Shown: piece after piece, positions 7,123 through 17,277 of the stretch | How positions within the stretch are numbered: position 1 is the first letter of the stretch | Layout of the letters: each line of letters begins with the position of its first letter | Assembly (NCBI GenBank): GCA_014649555.1 | Contig: BMTG01000006.1 | Span: 186,001-250,000 of the forward strand | DNA: 64,000 bases | From: Streptomyces globisporus | Lineage (GTDB): Bacteria; Actinomycetota; Actinomycetes; Streptomycetales; Streptomycetaceae | Direction of reading: 5' to 3' | The notes under the pieces: model-generated | What the model was told of the DNA's origin: nothing | The model's database searches: none | Seen by the model: only the letters and a program-made list of their open reading frames with translations | Made by a program: the position numbers and the translations under genes

Positions 7123-8120
7123 AACCGTTCGGCTATGCACGCCCCGCCACCACCGACGAGGCTGTCCGGCTCTGCGTGGCCGGCTCCGGCGCCCGCTTCC
7201 TGGGCGGCGGCACCAATCTGGTGGACCTGATGAAACTCGGAGTGGAGACGCCCCGGATCCTCATCGACGTCTCCGGGCTGCCCCTGGACCGGGTGACCCG
7301 GACGGCGGACGGCGGTCTGAGCATCGGCGCCACCGTGCGCAACAGCGACGTCGCCGCCCACCCCGACGTGACCGAGGACTACCCGGCCCTGTCCCAGGCG
7401 CTGCTGGCCGGGGCCTCCGGCCAGCTCCGCAACGCCGCCACCACCGGCGGCAACCTGCTCCAGCGCACCCGGTGCCGCTATTTCCAGGACGTCTCCAAGC
7501 CCTGCAACAAACGGCTCCCCGGCTCCGGCTGCCCCGCGCTCGAAGGGACCCACCGCGACCTCGCGATCCTCGGGCACTCGCCGGAGTGCGTGGCAACCAA
7601 CCCGTCGGACATGGCGGTCGCTCTCGCCGCGCTGGACGCGACCGTCCTCCTCGTGGGACCCGAGGGCGAACGGGCCGTCCCGCTCACCGAGTTCCACCGC
7701 CTGCCGGGGGAGAACCCTGACCAGGACACCGTGATCAGGCCAGGCGAGCTGATCACCGAGGTGGTGCTCCCGCCGCCGGTGCCCGGGGCGGCCTCCCGCT
7801 ATCGCAAGGCCCGCGACCGGGCCAGTTTCGCCTTCGCACTCGTCTCCGTCGCCGCCACGCTCCGGGTGGCGGCGGGCCGCGTGGAGCATGCCACGCTCGC
7901 GTTCGGCGGCGTCGCCCACCGGCCGTGGCGGGCCCGCAGGGCGGAGGCCGAACTGCGCGACGCCCCGGCCACCCCCGCCGCCTTCCAGCACGCCCTGATC
8001 GCCGAGCTCGCCGAGGCGCGTCCGCTGCGCGACAACGCGTTCAAGGTGGACCTCGCCCGCCGCCTCGCCCTGGACGTGCTCGGCGAACTCACCGAGCGGC
8101 AGCCGACCCGGACCGGCTGA
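7119..8120 (+). CDS. FAD-binding subunit of a molybdenum hydroxylase, with an extra Fe-S loop
   Basis: The flavin subunit that hands electrons to the final acceptor. The 333 residues start at GTG 7119, overlapping the previous stop as GTGA. FAD-contact loops are RFLGGGTNLVDLMK (about 26-39) and TTGGNLLQ (about 108-115). Between them and the C-terminal CO-dehydrogenase flavoprotein domain is a Cys-rich insertion with Cys119, Cys129, Cys138 and Cys157, matching the extra [4Fe-4S] loop known in E. coli PaoB and in 4-hydroxybenzoyl-CoA reductase beta. That insertion separates it from ordinary xanthine dehydrogenase FAD subunits and favours an aldehyde oxidoreductase. Confidence 0.92.
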   Translation: MKPFGYARPATTDEAVRLCVAGSGARFLGGGTNLVDLMKLGVETPRILIDVSGLPLDRVTRTADGGLSIGATVRNSDVAAHPDVTEDYPALSQALLAGASGQLRNAATTGGNLLQRTRCRYFQDVSKPCNKRLPGSGCPALEGTHRDLAILGHSPECVATNPSDMAVALAALDATVLLVGPEGERAVPLTEFHRLPGENPDQDTVIRPGELITEVVLPPPVPGAASRYRKARDRASFAFALVSVAATLRVAAGRVEHATLAFGGVAHRPWRARRAEAELRDAPATPAAFQHALIAELAEARPLRDNAFKVDLARRLALDVLGELTERQPTRTG

Positions 8121-8143
8121 GCCCGTTCGGACCGGCTGAGCCC
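8109..8143. repeat. 16-bp direct repeat across a stop codon
   Basis: CGGACCGGCTGAGCCC occurs at 8109-8124 and 8128-8143 with a 3-base gap. The first copy contains the stop codon of the FAD subunit. It looks like a small slippage duplication in the 89-base spacer before the molybdopterin subunit. Confidence 0.85.
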
Positions 8144-8209
8144 ACCGTCCCGGCCGCTCCCGCCGGCAACGGTCGCCCTCCCGCACCACCGACCCCGAGG
8201 ATCCCCGCC

Positions 8210-10309
8210 ATGACCACGCAAGCCCCGCAGTTCCCCGGTGCGCCCGTCGTCCGCAGAGAGGCCCGGGACAAGGTCACCGGCACCGCCCGCTATGCGGCCG
8301 ACCACACCCCTGCCGGCTGCCTGTACGCCTGGACCGTCCCGGCCACGATCGCGGCCGGACGCGTCACCGCCGTACGGGCCGTCGACGCCCTCGCCGTCCC
8401 CGGCGTCCACTCCGTCCTCACCCACGACAACGCGCCCCGGCTCCAGGAGCCCGACGACCCGATCCTCGCCGTGCTCCAGGACGACCGCGTCCCGCACCAC
8501 GGCATGCCGGTCGCCCTCGTGATCGCGGATTCGCTCGAAGCCGCCCGGACCGGGGCCGGGGAGCTCCACATCGAGTATGAAAGCGACCCGCACGACGTCA
8601 CCCTCACCGAGGACCACCCCGGCCTGTACACGCCCGAGGAGGCCAACGGCGGGTTCCCCGCCGTCCGCAACCGGGGCGACGTGGAACGGGCCCTGGCCGC
8701 CTCGCCCGTCCAGACCGACGCGACGTACCGGATGGACGCGCTGCACAACCACCCCATGGAGCCGCACGCCGCCACTGCCGTATGGGCCGACGGACATCTC
8801 ACCGTCCACGACTCCAGCCAGGGCTCCGACAAGGTCCGCGGCAGCCTCGCCCAGGCGTTCGGTCTCGACCCGGAACGGATCACCGTGGTCTCCGAGCACG
8901 TCGGCGGCGGGTTCGGGTCGAAGGGCACCACCCGCCCCCAGGGGATTCTGGCCGCGATGGCCGCCCGGCATACCGGGCACCCCGTCAAACTTGTCTTCCC
9001 CCGGGCCCAGCTCGCCGAGGTCGTCGGTCACCGGGCCCCCACGATCCAGCGAGTCCGGCTCGGCGCCGACCTCGACGGCGTGCTCACCGCCGTCAGCCAC
9101 GAGGTGGTCACCCAGACCTCCACCGTGAAGGAGTTCGTCGAGCAGGCCGCCGTGCCCGCCCGCGTCATGTACGCCTCGCCCAACAGCCGCACCGGGCACC
9201 GGGTGGTCGCCCTCGACGTGCCCAGCCCCTCCTGGATGCGCGCCCCGGGGGAGGCCTCGGGGATGTACGCCCTGGAGTCCGCCATGGACGAACTGGCCTC
9301 CGCGCTCGGCCTCGACCCCGTGGAACTGCGGCTGCGCAACGAACCCGCGACCGAACCGGACAGCGGCCGCCCCTTCAGCAGCCGTGGCCTCGCCGCCTGT
9401 CTGCGCGACGGTGCGGCACGGTTCGGCTGGCACGACCGCGACCCCCGCCCCGCCACCCGCCGGGAGGGCCGCTGGCTCATCGGTACGGGCGTGGCCTCCG
9501 CGACGTACCCCGTCCTCGTGTCCCGGTCCACCGCAAGCGCCCATGCCGCCCCGGACGGCTCCCTGACCATCCGGGTCAACGCCACCGACATCGGCACCGG
9601 GGCCCGCACCGTGCTGGCGCAGATCGCCGCCGACGCCCTCGGAGCCGACCCTGCGGCCGTCCACGTCGACATCGGCTCCACCGACCTGCCCACCGCCCCG
9701 CTGGCCGGCGGCTCCTCCGGCACCGCCTCCTGGGGCTGGGCCGTGCACAAGGCGGCAGCCGACCTCGCCGCCCACCTCGCCGGGCACTCCGGGCCGCTCC
9801 CCGCCGACGGGATCACCGCCACCGCCGACACCGAGCAGGAGACCGGCGAGGAGTCCCCGTACGCCCGGCACGCCTTCGGCGCCCACTTCGCGGAGACGGC
9901 CGTCGACTCCGTCACCGGCGAGGTGCGCGTCCGCCGGCTCCTCGGGGTGTACGCCGCCGGGCGGATCCTCAACGCGCGCACCGCCCGCTCCCAGTTCACC
10001 GGCGGCATGGTGATGGGCATCGGCATGGCCCTCACCGAGGGCTGCGGCATCGACCCGGTCTTCGGCGACTTCACGGCCAAGGACCTCGCCTCCTACCACG
10101 TGCCCGTCTGCGCCGACACCGCCGACATCCAGGCCCACTGGATCGAGGAGGACGACCGCCACCTCAACCCCATGGGCAGCAAGGGCATCGGCGAGATCGG
10201 GATCGTCGGCACCGCCGCCGCCATCGGCAACGCGGTCCGCCACGCCACCGGCGCCCGGCTGCGCGAGCTGCCCCTCACCCCGGACACCCTGCTGCCCTAC
10301 CTGCTGTGA
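8210..10309 (+). CDS. molybdopterin-binding subunit of a molybdenum hydroxylase (PaoC type)
   Basis: The catalytic subunit, 699 residues, which would hydroxylate an aldehyde or N-heterocycle with water as oxygen donor. It has the a/b hammerhead domain (VVRREARDKVTGTARYAADH), molybdopterin contacts at VGGGFGSKG, and the catalytic glutamate in GSKGIGEIG (Glu662). ATG 8210 follows an A/G-poor leader but is the first start aligned with the family N-terminus. Order small-FAD-Mo and the PaoB-type loop argue for periplasmic-aldehyde-oxidase-like PaoABC rather than xanthine dehydrogenase. A cofactor-insertion chaperone (PaoD/XdhC) is not found next to it, so maturation must depend on genes elsewhere. 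Confidence 0.93.
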   Translation: MTTQAPQFPGAPVVRREARDKVTGTARYAADHTPAGCLYAWTVPATIAAGRVTAVRAVDALAVPGVHSVLTHDNAPRLQEPDDPILAVLQDDRVPHHGMPVALVIADSLEAARTGAGELHIEYESDPHDVTLTEDHPGLYTPEEANGGFPAVRNRGDVERALAASPVQTDATYRMDALHNHPMEPHAATAVWADGHLTVHDSSQGSDKVRGSLAQAFGLDPERITVVSEHVGGGFGSKGTTRPQGILAAMAARHTGHPVKLVFPRAQLAEVVGHRAPTIQRVRLGADLDGVLTAVSHEVVTQTSTVKEFVEQAAVPARVMYASPNSRTGHRVVALDVPSPSWMRAPGEASGMYALESAMDELASALGLDPVELRLRNEPATEPDSGRPFSSRGLAACLRDGAARFGWHDRDPRPATRREGRWLIGTGVASATYPVLVSRSTASAHAAPDGSLTIRVNATDIGTGARTVLAQIAADALGADPAAVHVDIGSTDLPTAPLAGGSSGTASWGWAVHKAAADLAAHLAGHSGPLPADGITATADTEQETGEESPYARHAFGAHFAETAVDSVTGEVRVRRLLGVYAAGRILNARTARSQFTGGMVMGIGMALTEGCGIDPVFGDFTAKDLASYHVPVCADTADIQAHWIEEDDRHLNPMGSKGIGEIGIVGTAAAIGNAVRHATGARLRELPLTPDTLLPYLL

Positions 10310-10440
10310 TCGTCCTGAGCCCGGGCACCACCTCCCACCAGCGCGGACGGCCCAGCTGTTGCGCGTCCGGCGTACCGGCCTCACCCTGAGGAGTGACCCA
10401 GAAGTGATCAGTGCTCACGCTTCGTGTTCGGGGGTCGTTC

Positions 10441-10470
10441 GTACGACGGGGTGAAGTACGACGGGGTGAA
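10441..10470. repeat. 15-bp tandem duplication, two copies
   Basis: GTACGACGGGGTGAA is repeated head to tail at 10441-10455 and 10456-10470, about 30 bases upstream of the ATP-binding protein start. It could affect promoter or leader function. Confidence 0.9.
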
Positions 10471-10502
10471 GCACGTGGGCCTCGTGGTGAGGAGCCTCGA
10501 CG

Positions 10503-10961
10503 ATGACCGTTCCACTCGACCGGCACTACTCGGTCGAACTGCAGGTGTCGGCAGAGCGCGTTTCCCAGCTGCGGCGGATCGTCGCCGCACACCTTCGTCA
10601 CTGGAGTCTCGACCTGCACGTCCGGCCGGTGTGCCGGGCCCTGGACGAACTCCTGACCAACGTCCACCGGCATGTCGGCGGCGGCAACACCTGCGTCCTC
10701 GAACTCCGCTGGACCGGACGGCACGTGACCGTGTCCGTCGCGGACAACAGCGCCCGGATGCCCCGCCTGCTGCCGGTCGGCGGCGGGCTGAGCCGGGTCA
10801 TGGCCCTGAGCGACAGCTGGGGCACCTGCCGGACCACTGACGGCAAAGTGGTCTGGTTCACCCGCTACGCCGAGGCGCCGCAGCTCGCGGAACTGCTCCC
10901 GTACGCTCCGCTGCCCGGCGTCCGCACAGCCCGCCGCACCCCCCTCGCGGCGCTCGTGTAA
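10503..10961 (+). CDS. HATPase_c ATP-binding protein, anti-sigma-factor-like
   Basis: A 152-residue GHKL ATPase domain of the RsbW-like type that is abundant in Streptomyces. The N box is RALDELLTNVHRHV, giving the Glu and Asn that bind Mg-ATP; the G1 box is seen in VADNSARMP and a G2-like stretch in GGGLSRVMALSDSWG. Such proteins bind or phosphorylate anti-anti-sigma factors, but no STAS or sigma gene is adjacent, so the partner is unknown. GAGGAG lies about ten bases before the ATG. A strong terminator follows at 10986-11037, so it is a single-gene unit. Confidence 0.88.
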   Translation: MTVPLDRHYSVELQVSAERVSQLRRIVAAHLRHWSLDLHVRPVCRALDELLTNVHRHVGGGNTCVLELRWTGRHVTVSVADNSARMPRLLPVGGGLSRVMALSDSWGTCRTTDGKVVWFTRYAEAPQLAELLPYAPLPGVRTARRTPLAALV

Positions 10962-10985
10962 CCGCCCGGAAGGACGGCCCGTGAC

Positions 10986-11037
10986 CCCGGCCGACGCGGA
11001 ACGTGCCCTCCGGCACGCATGATCCGCGTCGGCCGGG
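10986..11037 (+). terminator. strong two-level hairpin
   Basis: A perfect 15-bp outer stem (10986-11000 with 11023-11037) encloses a second perfect stem CGTGCC/GGCACG (11002-11007 with 11012-11017) with a CTCC loop. It lies 25 bases past the stop of the ATP-binding protein and separates it from the aldehyde dehydrogenase operon. Confidence 0.8.
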
Positions 11038-11121
11038 TACGTGCGAGGGAGGGGAGGGCCGCGTTGCGCGGACCGGTGCGGCGCGGCACGGTCGGACTAC
11101 CGATGCAAGGAGGCCACTGCC

Positions 11122-12534
11122 ATGCCCATCGCGACGGTCAACCCCGCGAACGGCGAACTGATCAGGTCATTCGACGCCCTCGGCGAGGAGGAGACCGAAC
11201 GCCGGATCACCGCCGCCGCGGAGACCTTCCGCCAGTACCGCACCACCACCTTCGAACAGCGCGCGGCCTGGCTGAACCGGGCCGCCGACCTCCTGGACGA
11301 GGACCGCGACACCATCGCCCGCACGATGACCCTGGAGATGGGCAAGCCCGTCACCGCGGCCCGTGCGGAGGCGGCCAAGTGTGCGAAGGCGATGCGTTGG
11401 TACGCCGACCGTGCCGAGGGGCTGCTCGCCGACGAGCACCCGGACCCCGCCGACGTGACGGACTCCGGGGCTTCCCGCGCGCTGGTCCGCTACCGTCCGC
11501 TCGGTGTGGTCCTCGCCGTGATGCCGTGGAACTTCCCGCTCTGGCAGGTGGTGCGCTTCGCCGCACCCGCCCTGATGGCGGGCAACGTCGGGCTCCTCAA
11601 GCACGCGTCGAACGTCCCGCAGACCGCCCTCTACTTGGAGGACCTCTTCCACCGGGCCGGATTCCCGGCGGGCTGCTTCCGTACGCTGCTGATCGGCTCG
11701 GGCGCCGTCGAGGCCGTCCTGCGCGACCCGCGCGTCGTCGCCGCCACGCTCACCGGCAGCGAACCGGCCGGACGCTCCGTCGCCGCCACCGCGGGTGACG
11801 AGGTCAAGAAGACCGTGCTGGAACTCGGCGGCAGCGACCCCTACCTCGTCCTGCCCTCGGCGGACGTGGAGAAGGCCGCCGCCACCGCCGTCACCGCACG
11901 CGTCCAGAACAACGGCCAGTCCTGCATCGCCGCCAAGCGCTTCATCGTCCACGCCGACGTGTACGACGCGTTCGCCGAACGCTTCACCGCGGGCATGCGC
12001 GCCCTGACCGTCGGCGACCCCCTGGAGGAAGCCACCGACGTCGGGCCGCTCTCCACCGAACAGGGCCGCACCGACCTGGAGGAACTCGTCGACGACGCCG
12101 TCGGGCGCGGGGCCGAGGCACTGTGCGGCGGACGCCGCCCCGACAAGCTCGGCGGCGGCCTCGAGAACGGTTGGTTCTACGAGCCCACCGTGCTCGCCGG
12201 CATCACCACCGCCATGCGCATCCACCGCGAGGAGACCTTCGGCCCGGTCGCCACCCTCTACCGGGTCGCCGACCTCGACGAGGCGATTCACCTGGCCAAC
12301 GACACCCCCTTCGGCCTCAGCTCCAACGTCTGGACCCGCGACCAGGGCGAACAGGAACGGTGCGCCCGCGATCTGGAGGCGGGCGGCGTGTTCTTCAACG
12401 GGATGACCGCCTCGCACCCCGCCCTGCCCTTCGGCGGGATCAAACGCTCCGGCTACGGTCGCGAGCTGGCCGGACACGGCATCCGCGAGTTCTGCAACGC
12501 CACCACGCTCTGGTACGGGCCCGAGGCCTCCTGA
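11122..12534 (+). CDS. NAD(P)-dependent succinate-semialdehyde dehydrogenase family protein
   Basis: An aldehyde dehydrogenase of 470 residues that oxidises an aldehyde to the acid; the closest recalled group is the short GabD type of actinobacteria. The catalytic Cys268 is in [12 protein letters not shown] and the general base Glu234 in [17 protein letters not shown] and ETFGPVA are standard cofactor and fold motifs. ATG 11122 is fixed by AAGGAGG at 11107-11113. It sits 42 bases upstream of phosphoketolase on the same strand, suggesting cotranscription. The physiological aldehyde is not certain. Confidence 0.88.
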   Translation: MPIATVNPANGELIRSFDALGEEETERRITAAAETFRQYRTTTFEQRAAWLNRAADLLDEDRDTIARTMTLEMGKPVTAARAEAAKCAKAMRWYADRAEGLLADEHPDPADVTDSGASRALVRYRPLGVVLAVMPWNFPLWQVVRFAAPALMAGNVGLLKHASNVPQTALYLEDLFHRAGFPAGCFRTLLIGSGAVEAVLRDPRVVAATLTGSEPAGRSVAATAGDEVKKTVLELGGSDPYLVLPSADVEKAAATAVTARVQNNGQSCIAAKRFIVHADVYDAFAERFTAGMRALTVGDPLEEATDVGPLSTEQGRTDLEELVDDAVGRGAEALCGGRRPDKLGGGLENGWFYEPTVLAGITTAMRIHREETFGPVATLYRVADLDEAIHLANDTPFGLSSNVWTRDQGEQERCARDLEAGGVFFNGMTASHPALPFGGIKRSGYGRELAGHGIREFCNATTLWYGPEAS

Positions 12535-12576
12535 CACCTGACAGCCGCGCCGTCACGCGACGAGGAGACCTGCTCC

Positions 12577-14955
12577 GTGAGCGACACACCTGTCCGTTCC
12601 GCCCTCACCGACGACGAACTCGCCGCGCTCGACGCGCACTGGCGCGCGGCCAACTACCTCGCAGTTGGCCAGATTTACCTGATGGCCAACCCCCTGCTGA
12701 CCCGGCCGCTCGTCCCCGAGGACATCAAGCCCCGGCTGCTCGGCCACTGGGGCACCTCACCGGGGCTCAACCTCGTCCACACCCACCTCAACCGGGTGAT
12801 CAAGGCCCGCGACCTGAGCGCCCTGTGCGTCTGGGGGCCCGGCCACGGCGGACCCGCCGTCCTCGCCAACGCCTGGCTGGAAGGCAGCTACTCCGCCACC
12901 TATCCGGACGTCGGGCGGAACGCCGAGGGCATGGGTGCGCTGTTCAAGCAGTTCTCGTTCCCCGGCGGCGTGCCCAGCCATGTCGCCCCCGAGACCCCCG
13001 GCTCCATCCACGAGGGCGGCGAACTCGGCTACGCCCTCAGCCACGCCTACGGGGCCGCCTTCGACCACCCGGAGCTGCTTGTGGCCTGCGTGATCGGCGA
13101 CGGGGAGGCCGAGACGGGACCGCTCGCCGCGTCCTGGCACGCCAACAAGTTCCTGGACCCGGTCCACGACGGGGCCGTCCTGCCCATTCTCCACCTCAAC
13201 GGCTACAAGATCGCCAACCCGACGGTCCTGGCCCGCATCCCCGAGGAGGAGCTCGACCAGCTGCTGCGCGGCTACGGCCACGACCCCCTGTTCGTCGGCG
13301 GCGACGACCCGGCCGCCGTCCACCGGGCCCTGGCCGCGGCCCTGGACACCGCCCTCGACCGCATCGCCGCCCACCAGCGGGCGGCCCGCGAGGACGGCAA
13401 CACCGAGCGCCCCCACTGGCCCATGATCGTGCTGCGCACCCCCAAGGGCTGGACCGGCCCCGAAGAGGTCGACGGGCTGCCCGTGGAGAACACCTGGCGC
13501 TCCCACCAGGTGCCGCTCTCCGGCGTCCGGGACAACCCCGAGCACCTCCGGCAGCTGGAGGACTGGCTCTGCTCCTACCGGCCCGCCGAACTCTTCGACG
13601 CCGACGGCCGCCCCACCGAACAGGTCCTGGCCTGTGTCCCCGAGGGGGAGGCCCGCCTCGGCTCCACCCCGTACGCCAACGGCGGACTGCTCCTGCGCGG
13701 CCTGCCGCTGCCCGACCTCGCGGACCACGCCGTACGGGTCGACAAGCCCGGCACCGCCCTCCACGAGCCGACCAAGGTGCTCGGCGGCCTCCTGGAGAGT
13801 GTCATGGCCGCCACCGCGGACCGCAGGGACTTCCGGGTGGTCGGACCCGACGAGACCGCCTCCAACCGGCTGGACGCCCTCTACCGGGCCACCGGTAAGG
13901 CATGGCAGGCGGGGACCCTCCGTACCGACGAACACCTCGCCCACGACGGCCGGGTGATGGAGGTCCTCTCCGAACACCTCTGCCAGGGCTGGCTGGAGGG
14001 CTATCTCCTCACCGGGCGGCACGGTCTCTTCTCCAGCTACGAGGCGTTCGCCCACATCGTCGACTCGATGGTCAACCAGCACATCAAATGGCTACGCACC
14101 TCGCGCCGGCTGCCCTGGCGGCGGCCCATCGCCTCGCTCAACTACCTGCTGACCTCGCACGTCTGGCGCCAGGACCACAACGGCTTCTCCCACCAGGACC
14201 CCGGCTTCGTCGACCACATCCTCAACAAGAGCCCCGAGGTCGTCCGCGTCTACCTCCCGCCGGACGCCAACACCCTGCTCTCGGTCGCCGACCACGCGCT
14301 GCGCAGCCGGGACTACGTCAACGTCGTCGTCGCCGGGAAGCAGCCGACCTTCGACTGGCTCACCCTGGACGAGGCCCGGGCCCACTGCGCGCGCGGGGCC
14401 GGGGCCTGGGAGTGGGCCGGGACCGAGGACGGCAGCCGGGAACCCGACGTGGTCCTCGGCTGTGCCGGTGACGTACCCACCCAGGAGATCCTGGCCGCCG
14501 CCGACCTGATCCGCCGCCACCTCCCGGAGCTCGCGGTGCGCGTGGTCAACGTCGTCGACATCGCCCGGCTGATGCCCGAGTCGGAACACCCGCACGGCAT
14601 GCCGGACTCCGAGTTCGACGCCCTGTTCACCCGCGACAAGCCGGTGATCTTCGCGTACCACGGCTACCCGTGGCTGATCCACCGGCTCGCCTACCGCCGC
14701 AACGGCCACGCGAACCTCCATGTGCGCGGTTACAAGGAGGAAGGCACCACGACCACGCCGTTCGACATGGTCGTCCGCAACGACCTCGACCGCTACCGGC
14801 TGGTCATGGACGTCATCGACCGCGTCCCGGGCCTCGGCGTCCGCGCCGTCGCCGTACGCCAGCAGATGGCGGACATCCGCAGCCGCCACCACGACTGGAT
14901 CCGGGAGCACGGCACGGATCTCCCGGAGGTCGGCGACTGGAAGTGGGGCGGCTGA
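12577..14955 (+). CDS. phosphoketolase (xylulose 5-phosphate/fructose 6-phosphate)
   Basis: A thiamine-diphosphate enzyme that splits xylulose 5-phosphate (or fructose 6-phosphate) with phosphate to give acetyl phosphate and a shorter sugar phosphate. The 792 residues match the family length of about 790-825. Recognisable pieces are [11 protein letters not shown] and WGPGHGGPA near the start, the ThDP-motif region [20 protein letters not shown], and [20 protein letters not shown] followed by [20 protein letters not shown] in the Pyr domain. GTG 12577 is preceded by GAGGAG. In Streptomyces this provides acetyl phosphate apart from glycolysis. It follows the aldehyde dehydrogenase and precedes a hydroxyacid dehydrogenase. 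Confidence 0.95.
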   Translation: MSDTPVRSALTDDELAALDAHWRAANYLAVGQIYLMANPLLTRPLVPEDIKPRLLGHWGTSPGLNLVHTHLNRVIKARDLSALCVWGPGHGGPAVLANAWLEGSYSATYPDVGRNAEGMGALFKQFSFPGGVPSHVAPETPGSIHEGGELGYALSHAYGAAFDHPELLVACVIGDGEAETGPLAASWHANKFLDPVHDGAVLPILHLNGYKIANPTVLARIPEEELDQLLRGYGHDPLFVGGDDPAAVHRALAAALDTALDRIAAHQRAAREDGNTERPHWPMIVLRTPKGWTGPEEVDGLPVENTWRSHQVPLSGVRDNPEHLRQLEDWLCSYRPAELFDADGRPTEQVLACVPEGEARLGSTPYANGGLLLRGLPLPDLADHAVRVDKPGTALHEPTKVLGGLLESVMAATADRRDFRVVGPDETASNRLDALYRATGKAWQAGTLRTDEHLAHDGRVMEVLSEHLCQGWLEGYLLTGRHGLFSSYEAFAHIVDSMVNQHIKWLRTSRRLPWRRPIASLNYLLTSHVWRQDHNGFSHQDPGFVDHILNKSPEVVRVYLPPDANTLLSVADHALRSRDYVNVVVAGKQPTFDWLTLDEARAHCARGAGAWEWAGTEDGSREPDVVLGCAGDVPTQEILAAADLIRRHLPELAVRVVNVVDIARLMPESEHPHGMPDSEFDALFTRDKPVIFAYHGYPWLIHRLAYRRNGHANLHVRGYKEEGTTTTPFDMVVRNDLDRYRLVMDVIDRVPGLGVRAVAVRQQMADIRSRHHDWIREHGTDLPEVGDWKWGG

Positions 14956-15042
14956 CCTCCCCGCTGACCAGGGGCCCGTACGGCCCGGCCGGGGCGATGC
15001 GCGATCATGGACGCGACCCTGCCCGGCCGGAGAGAGGCTGCC

Positions 15043-16002
15043 ATGAAGCTGCGCTGCGCCGTCATCGAGGACTTCCAGTCCGTGGCCACCACCGTCGTCG
15101 ACTGGTCGCCCGTCACCGACGACGTCGAGATCGTGACGTTCGCCGAGCACCTCGCGACGGTGGACGAGGCGGCCACCGCCCTCGACGGCTTCGACATCGT
15201 GGTCACCCTGCGCGAGCGGGTGCCCTTCCCCGCCGAGCTGCTCGCCCGGCTGCCCCGGCTGCGGCTGCTCGTCGCTTCCGGTATGCGCAACTCCGTCATC
15301 GACTTCGACGCCGCGCGGCGGCACGGTGTCGAAGTCTGCGGCACCGCCAGCTCCTCGACCCCGCCCGTCGAGCTGACCTGGGCACTGCTGCTGGGCCTGG
15401 CGCGTGGGATCGTCCCCGAGGCCGAGGCCCTGCGCACGGGCGGGCCCTGGCAGTCGACCCTCGGGGCCGATCTGCACGGGCGGACGCTCGGTCTGCTGGG
15501 GCTCGGGAAGATCGGCGGCCGGGTGGCGCGGGTGGGCCTGGCCTTCGGCATGGACGTGGTGGCCTGGAGCCGGAACCTCACGAAGGAACGTACCGACGAG
15601 GTCGGGGTGGGACTGGCCGATTCCAAGGAAGACCTGCTGGGCTCCAGCGACTTCGTCTCCGTCCACCTGGCGCTCGGCGAGCGGACCCGGGGTCTGATCG
15701 GCGCGGCCGAACTCGCCCGGATGCGCCCGACCGCGTACCTGATCAACACCTCCAGGGCGGCCATCGTCGACACGGACGCCCTGCTCGCCGCCCTGGACGC
15801 GGGCACCATCGCGGGGGCCGCGACCGATGTGTTCGACGTCGAGCCGCTGCCGGCCGACGACCCGGTGCGGACGGCCCCGCGGCTGCTGGCCACCCCGCAT
15901 CTGGGCTATGTGTCACGCGCCAACTACGAGACGTACTACGGCCAGGCGGTCGAGGACATCAGGGCGTTCCTCGACGGGCAGCCGGTCCGCCGCCTGGGCT
16001 GA
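15043..16002 (+). CDS. D-2-hydroxyacid dehydrogenase family protein
   Basis: A 319-residue NAD-dependent oxidoreductase interconverting a 2-keto acid and a D-2-hydroxy acid. The nucleotide-binding motif is LGLLGLGKIGGRVARVGLAF (about residues 147-166). The catalytic Arg is in LINTSRAAIVDTDALLAAL, followed by the Asp/Glu-rich stretch FDVEPLPADDP and the catalytic His in LATPHLGYVSRANY. Substrate not clear; members include phosphoglycerate, glyoxylate and formate dehydrogenase relatives. ATG 15043 is preceded by GAGAGG. It may be cotranscribed with phosphoketolase (87-base gap). Confidence 0.9.
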   Translation: MKLRCAVIEDFQSVATTVVDWSPVTDDVEIVTFAEHLATVDEAATALDGFDIVVTLRERVPFPAELLARLPRLRLLVASGMRNSVIDFDAARRHGVEVCGTASSSTPPVELTWALLLGLARGIVPEAEALRTGGPWQSTLGADLHGRTLGLLGLGKIGGRVARVGLAFGMDVVAWSRNLTKERTDEVGVGLADSKEDLLGSSDFVSVHLALGERTRGLIGAAELARMRPTAYLINTSRAAIVDTDALLAALDAGTIAGAATDVFDVEPLPADDPVRTAPRLLATPHLGYVSRANYETYYGQAVEDIRAFLDGQPVRRLG

Positions 16003-16030
16003 CGGCGGAGGGGCCTCTCCTGAGGGGTGA

Positions 16031-17146
16031 TCAGTAGCGCAGGGCCGCCGCGATCCGGCCGTGCTCCGCCAGCGAGTCGTCCGCCACGAAGACGACGTCG
16101 GCGCCGCTGTCCAGCGCCGCTTCGACCAGCTCGTCGACGACGTCCTCGCGGACCGCGCCGTCCGCGCCCTGCGTCGTCCCCTCGGGCACCGGCTCCAGAT
16201 GTTCGTCGGTCACCCGCATGGTCTTCTGGAACTGTTCCTCGACCGCGACCAGCCCCGCCCGGCCCTCCCGGACGGCGGCCCACACCTCGTCGAGCCCGCC
16301 GGCGAAGGAGTGGGCGCTGCGGGCGTCGTCCAGCCGGTTCTCCACCTCGGCCGCCGCTTGATGCGCCCCCTCCTCCAGCGCGGGCCGCAGCTCGCGGAGA
16401 ACCTCGGCGGGCGGCAGGTCGGCCGGAGCCCCCTTGGTGACCCGGCCGACCGCGGACCGCGAGCTCTCGCCGACCTCGTCCAGCAGGGCGAGAGCGGGTG
16501 CCAGGCCCATCAGATACAGCGGACGCGGATCGTCGGCGAGCACCGCGCGCAGCTTCTCGTCGACATCGCGGAAGAAGTTCCGGGTCTCCTCGTCGGTGAA
16601 CGTGCTCGGGGTGTCCCCGATCCGCTCCTCGCGCTGCGGGTTCGGCGGCTCCTTCGGCGCGGTCATCGGGAAGCCGCCGGTCTGCTCCGGCCGGATGCCG
16701 TCGCCGGTTCCGATCCACAGCGTGGCGTGGTCGGCGGCGACGGTCAGCGCCCGGAACGGCCGCGTCTGCGCCTTGGCCGCGACGAGGTTGCGCGTGAGGA
16801 AGGTGTCGCTGAGCACCACCCGTTCGGGTGCGGTACGCGGAAGCCGCCAGATCCGGTACTCGTCGGTGGTGACCAGGAGCACCAGGGAGTCCAGCGCCCC
16901 GCGCGGGTCCACCTCGCCCGCCGCCCGCTCCAACTGGGCGCGCAGAGCGGCCGCGACCTCACGGCTTACCTCCGGGTCGGCGTCCAGCCGGTGCCCGGCC
17001 TCCGCCACCAGGTTCCGCAGCCGGACCGGGTCCTGGGCGTTGTCCGGGGCCTTGCGGTGGGTCGGCATGGTCAGGGACAGCGCCGGATAGGGCCGGGTCG
17101 CCCGCAGCTCCCGCAACAGGTCGGCGGTCAGGGCGTCCGTATCCAT
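16031..17146 (-). CDS. baeRF-type protein (bacterial archaeo-eukaryotic release factor family 3-like)
   Basis: A 371-residue cytoplasmic protein whose architecture fits the baeRF group, bacterial relatives of eRF1/Vms1-type domains. It shows a leading PYPALSLTMPTHRKAP segment, a central beta-rich half with LVLLVTTDEYRIWRLP and FRALTVAADHATLWIGTG, then PLYLMGLAPALALLDEVG, and it ends in an L7Ae/eL30-like part, EAALDSGADVVFVADDSLAE. Role is presumed translational quality control or stress, but untested here. It is divergent from the DUF1269 gene across a 131-base AT-rich promoter region. Confidence 0.72.
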   Translation of the reverse strand: MDTDALTADLLRELRATRPYPALSLTMPTHRKAPDNAQDPVRLRNLVAEAGHRLDADPEVSREVAAALRAQLERAAGEVDPRGALDSLVLLVTTDEYRIWRLPRTAPERVVLSDTFLTRNLVAAKAQTRPFRALTVAADHATLWIGTGDGIRPEQTGGFPMTAPKEPPNPQREERIGDTPSTFTDEETRNFFRDVDEKLRAVLADDPRPLYLMGLAPALALLDEVGESSRSAVGRVTKGAPADLPPAEVLRELRPALEEGAHQAAAEVENRLDDARSAHSFAGGLDEVWAAVREGRAGLVAVEEQFQKTMRVTDEHLEPVPEGTTQGADGAVREDVVDELVEAALDSGADVVFVADDSLAEHGRIAAALRY

Positions 17147-17277
17147 CGTTCCCTCCAGGGCTTGACCCGCTCCCGTATGAAGCGGATGCTTCGACGAGTC
17201 AATTCATACCTTTTGATCCTAATATGGGCGAGTTGTTGCTTGGGTGTAACAGGAGCCGGTGTGCAGGAGGGTGCGCG

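Noticed and set aside
7799-10384. 861-codon reverse frame opposite the molybdenum enzyme
   Set aside because: Antisense shadow of the PaoC-type subunit; no motif found.
10441-10502. Riboswitch or structured leader before the HATPase_c gene
   Set aside because: Only a tandem duplication and a weak 6-bp hairpin are seen; no known riboswitch core.
11122-16002. Dedicated operon for a GABA shunt
   Set aside because: Only a semialdehyde dehydrogenase-like gene is present; no GABA transaminase or transporter is near, and phosphoketolase is unrelated to that route.
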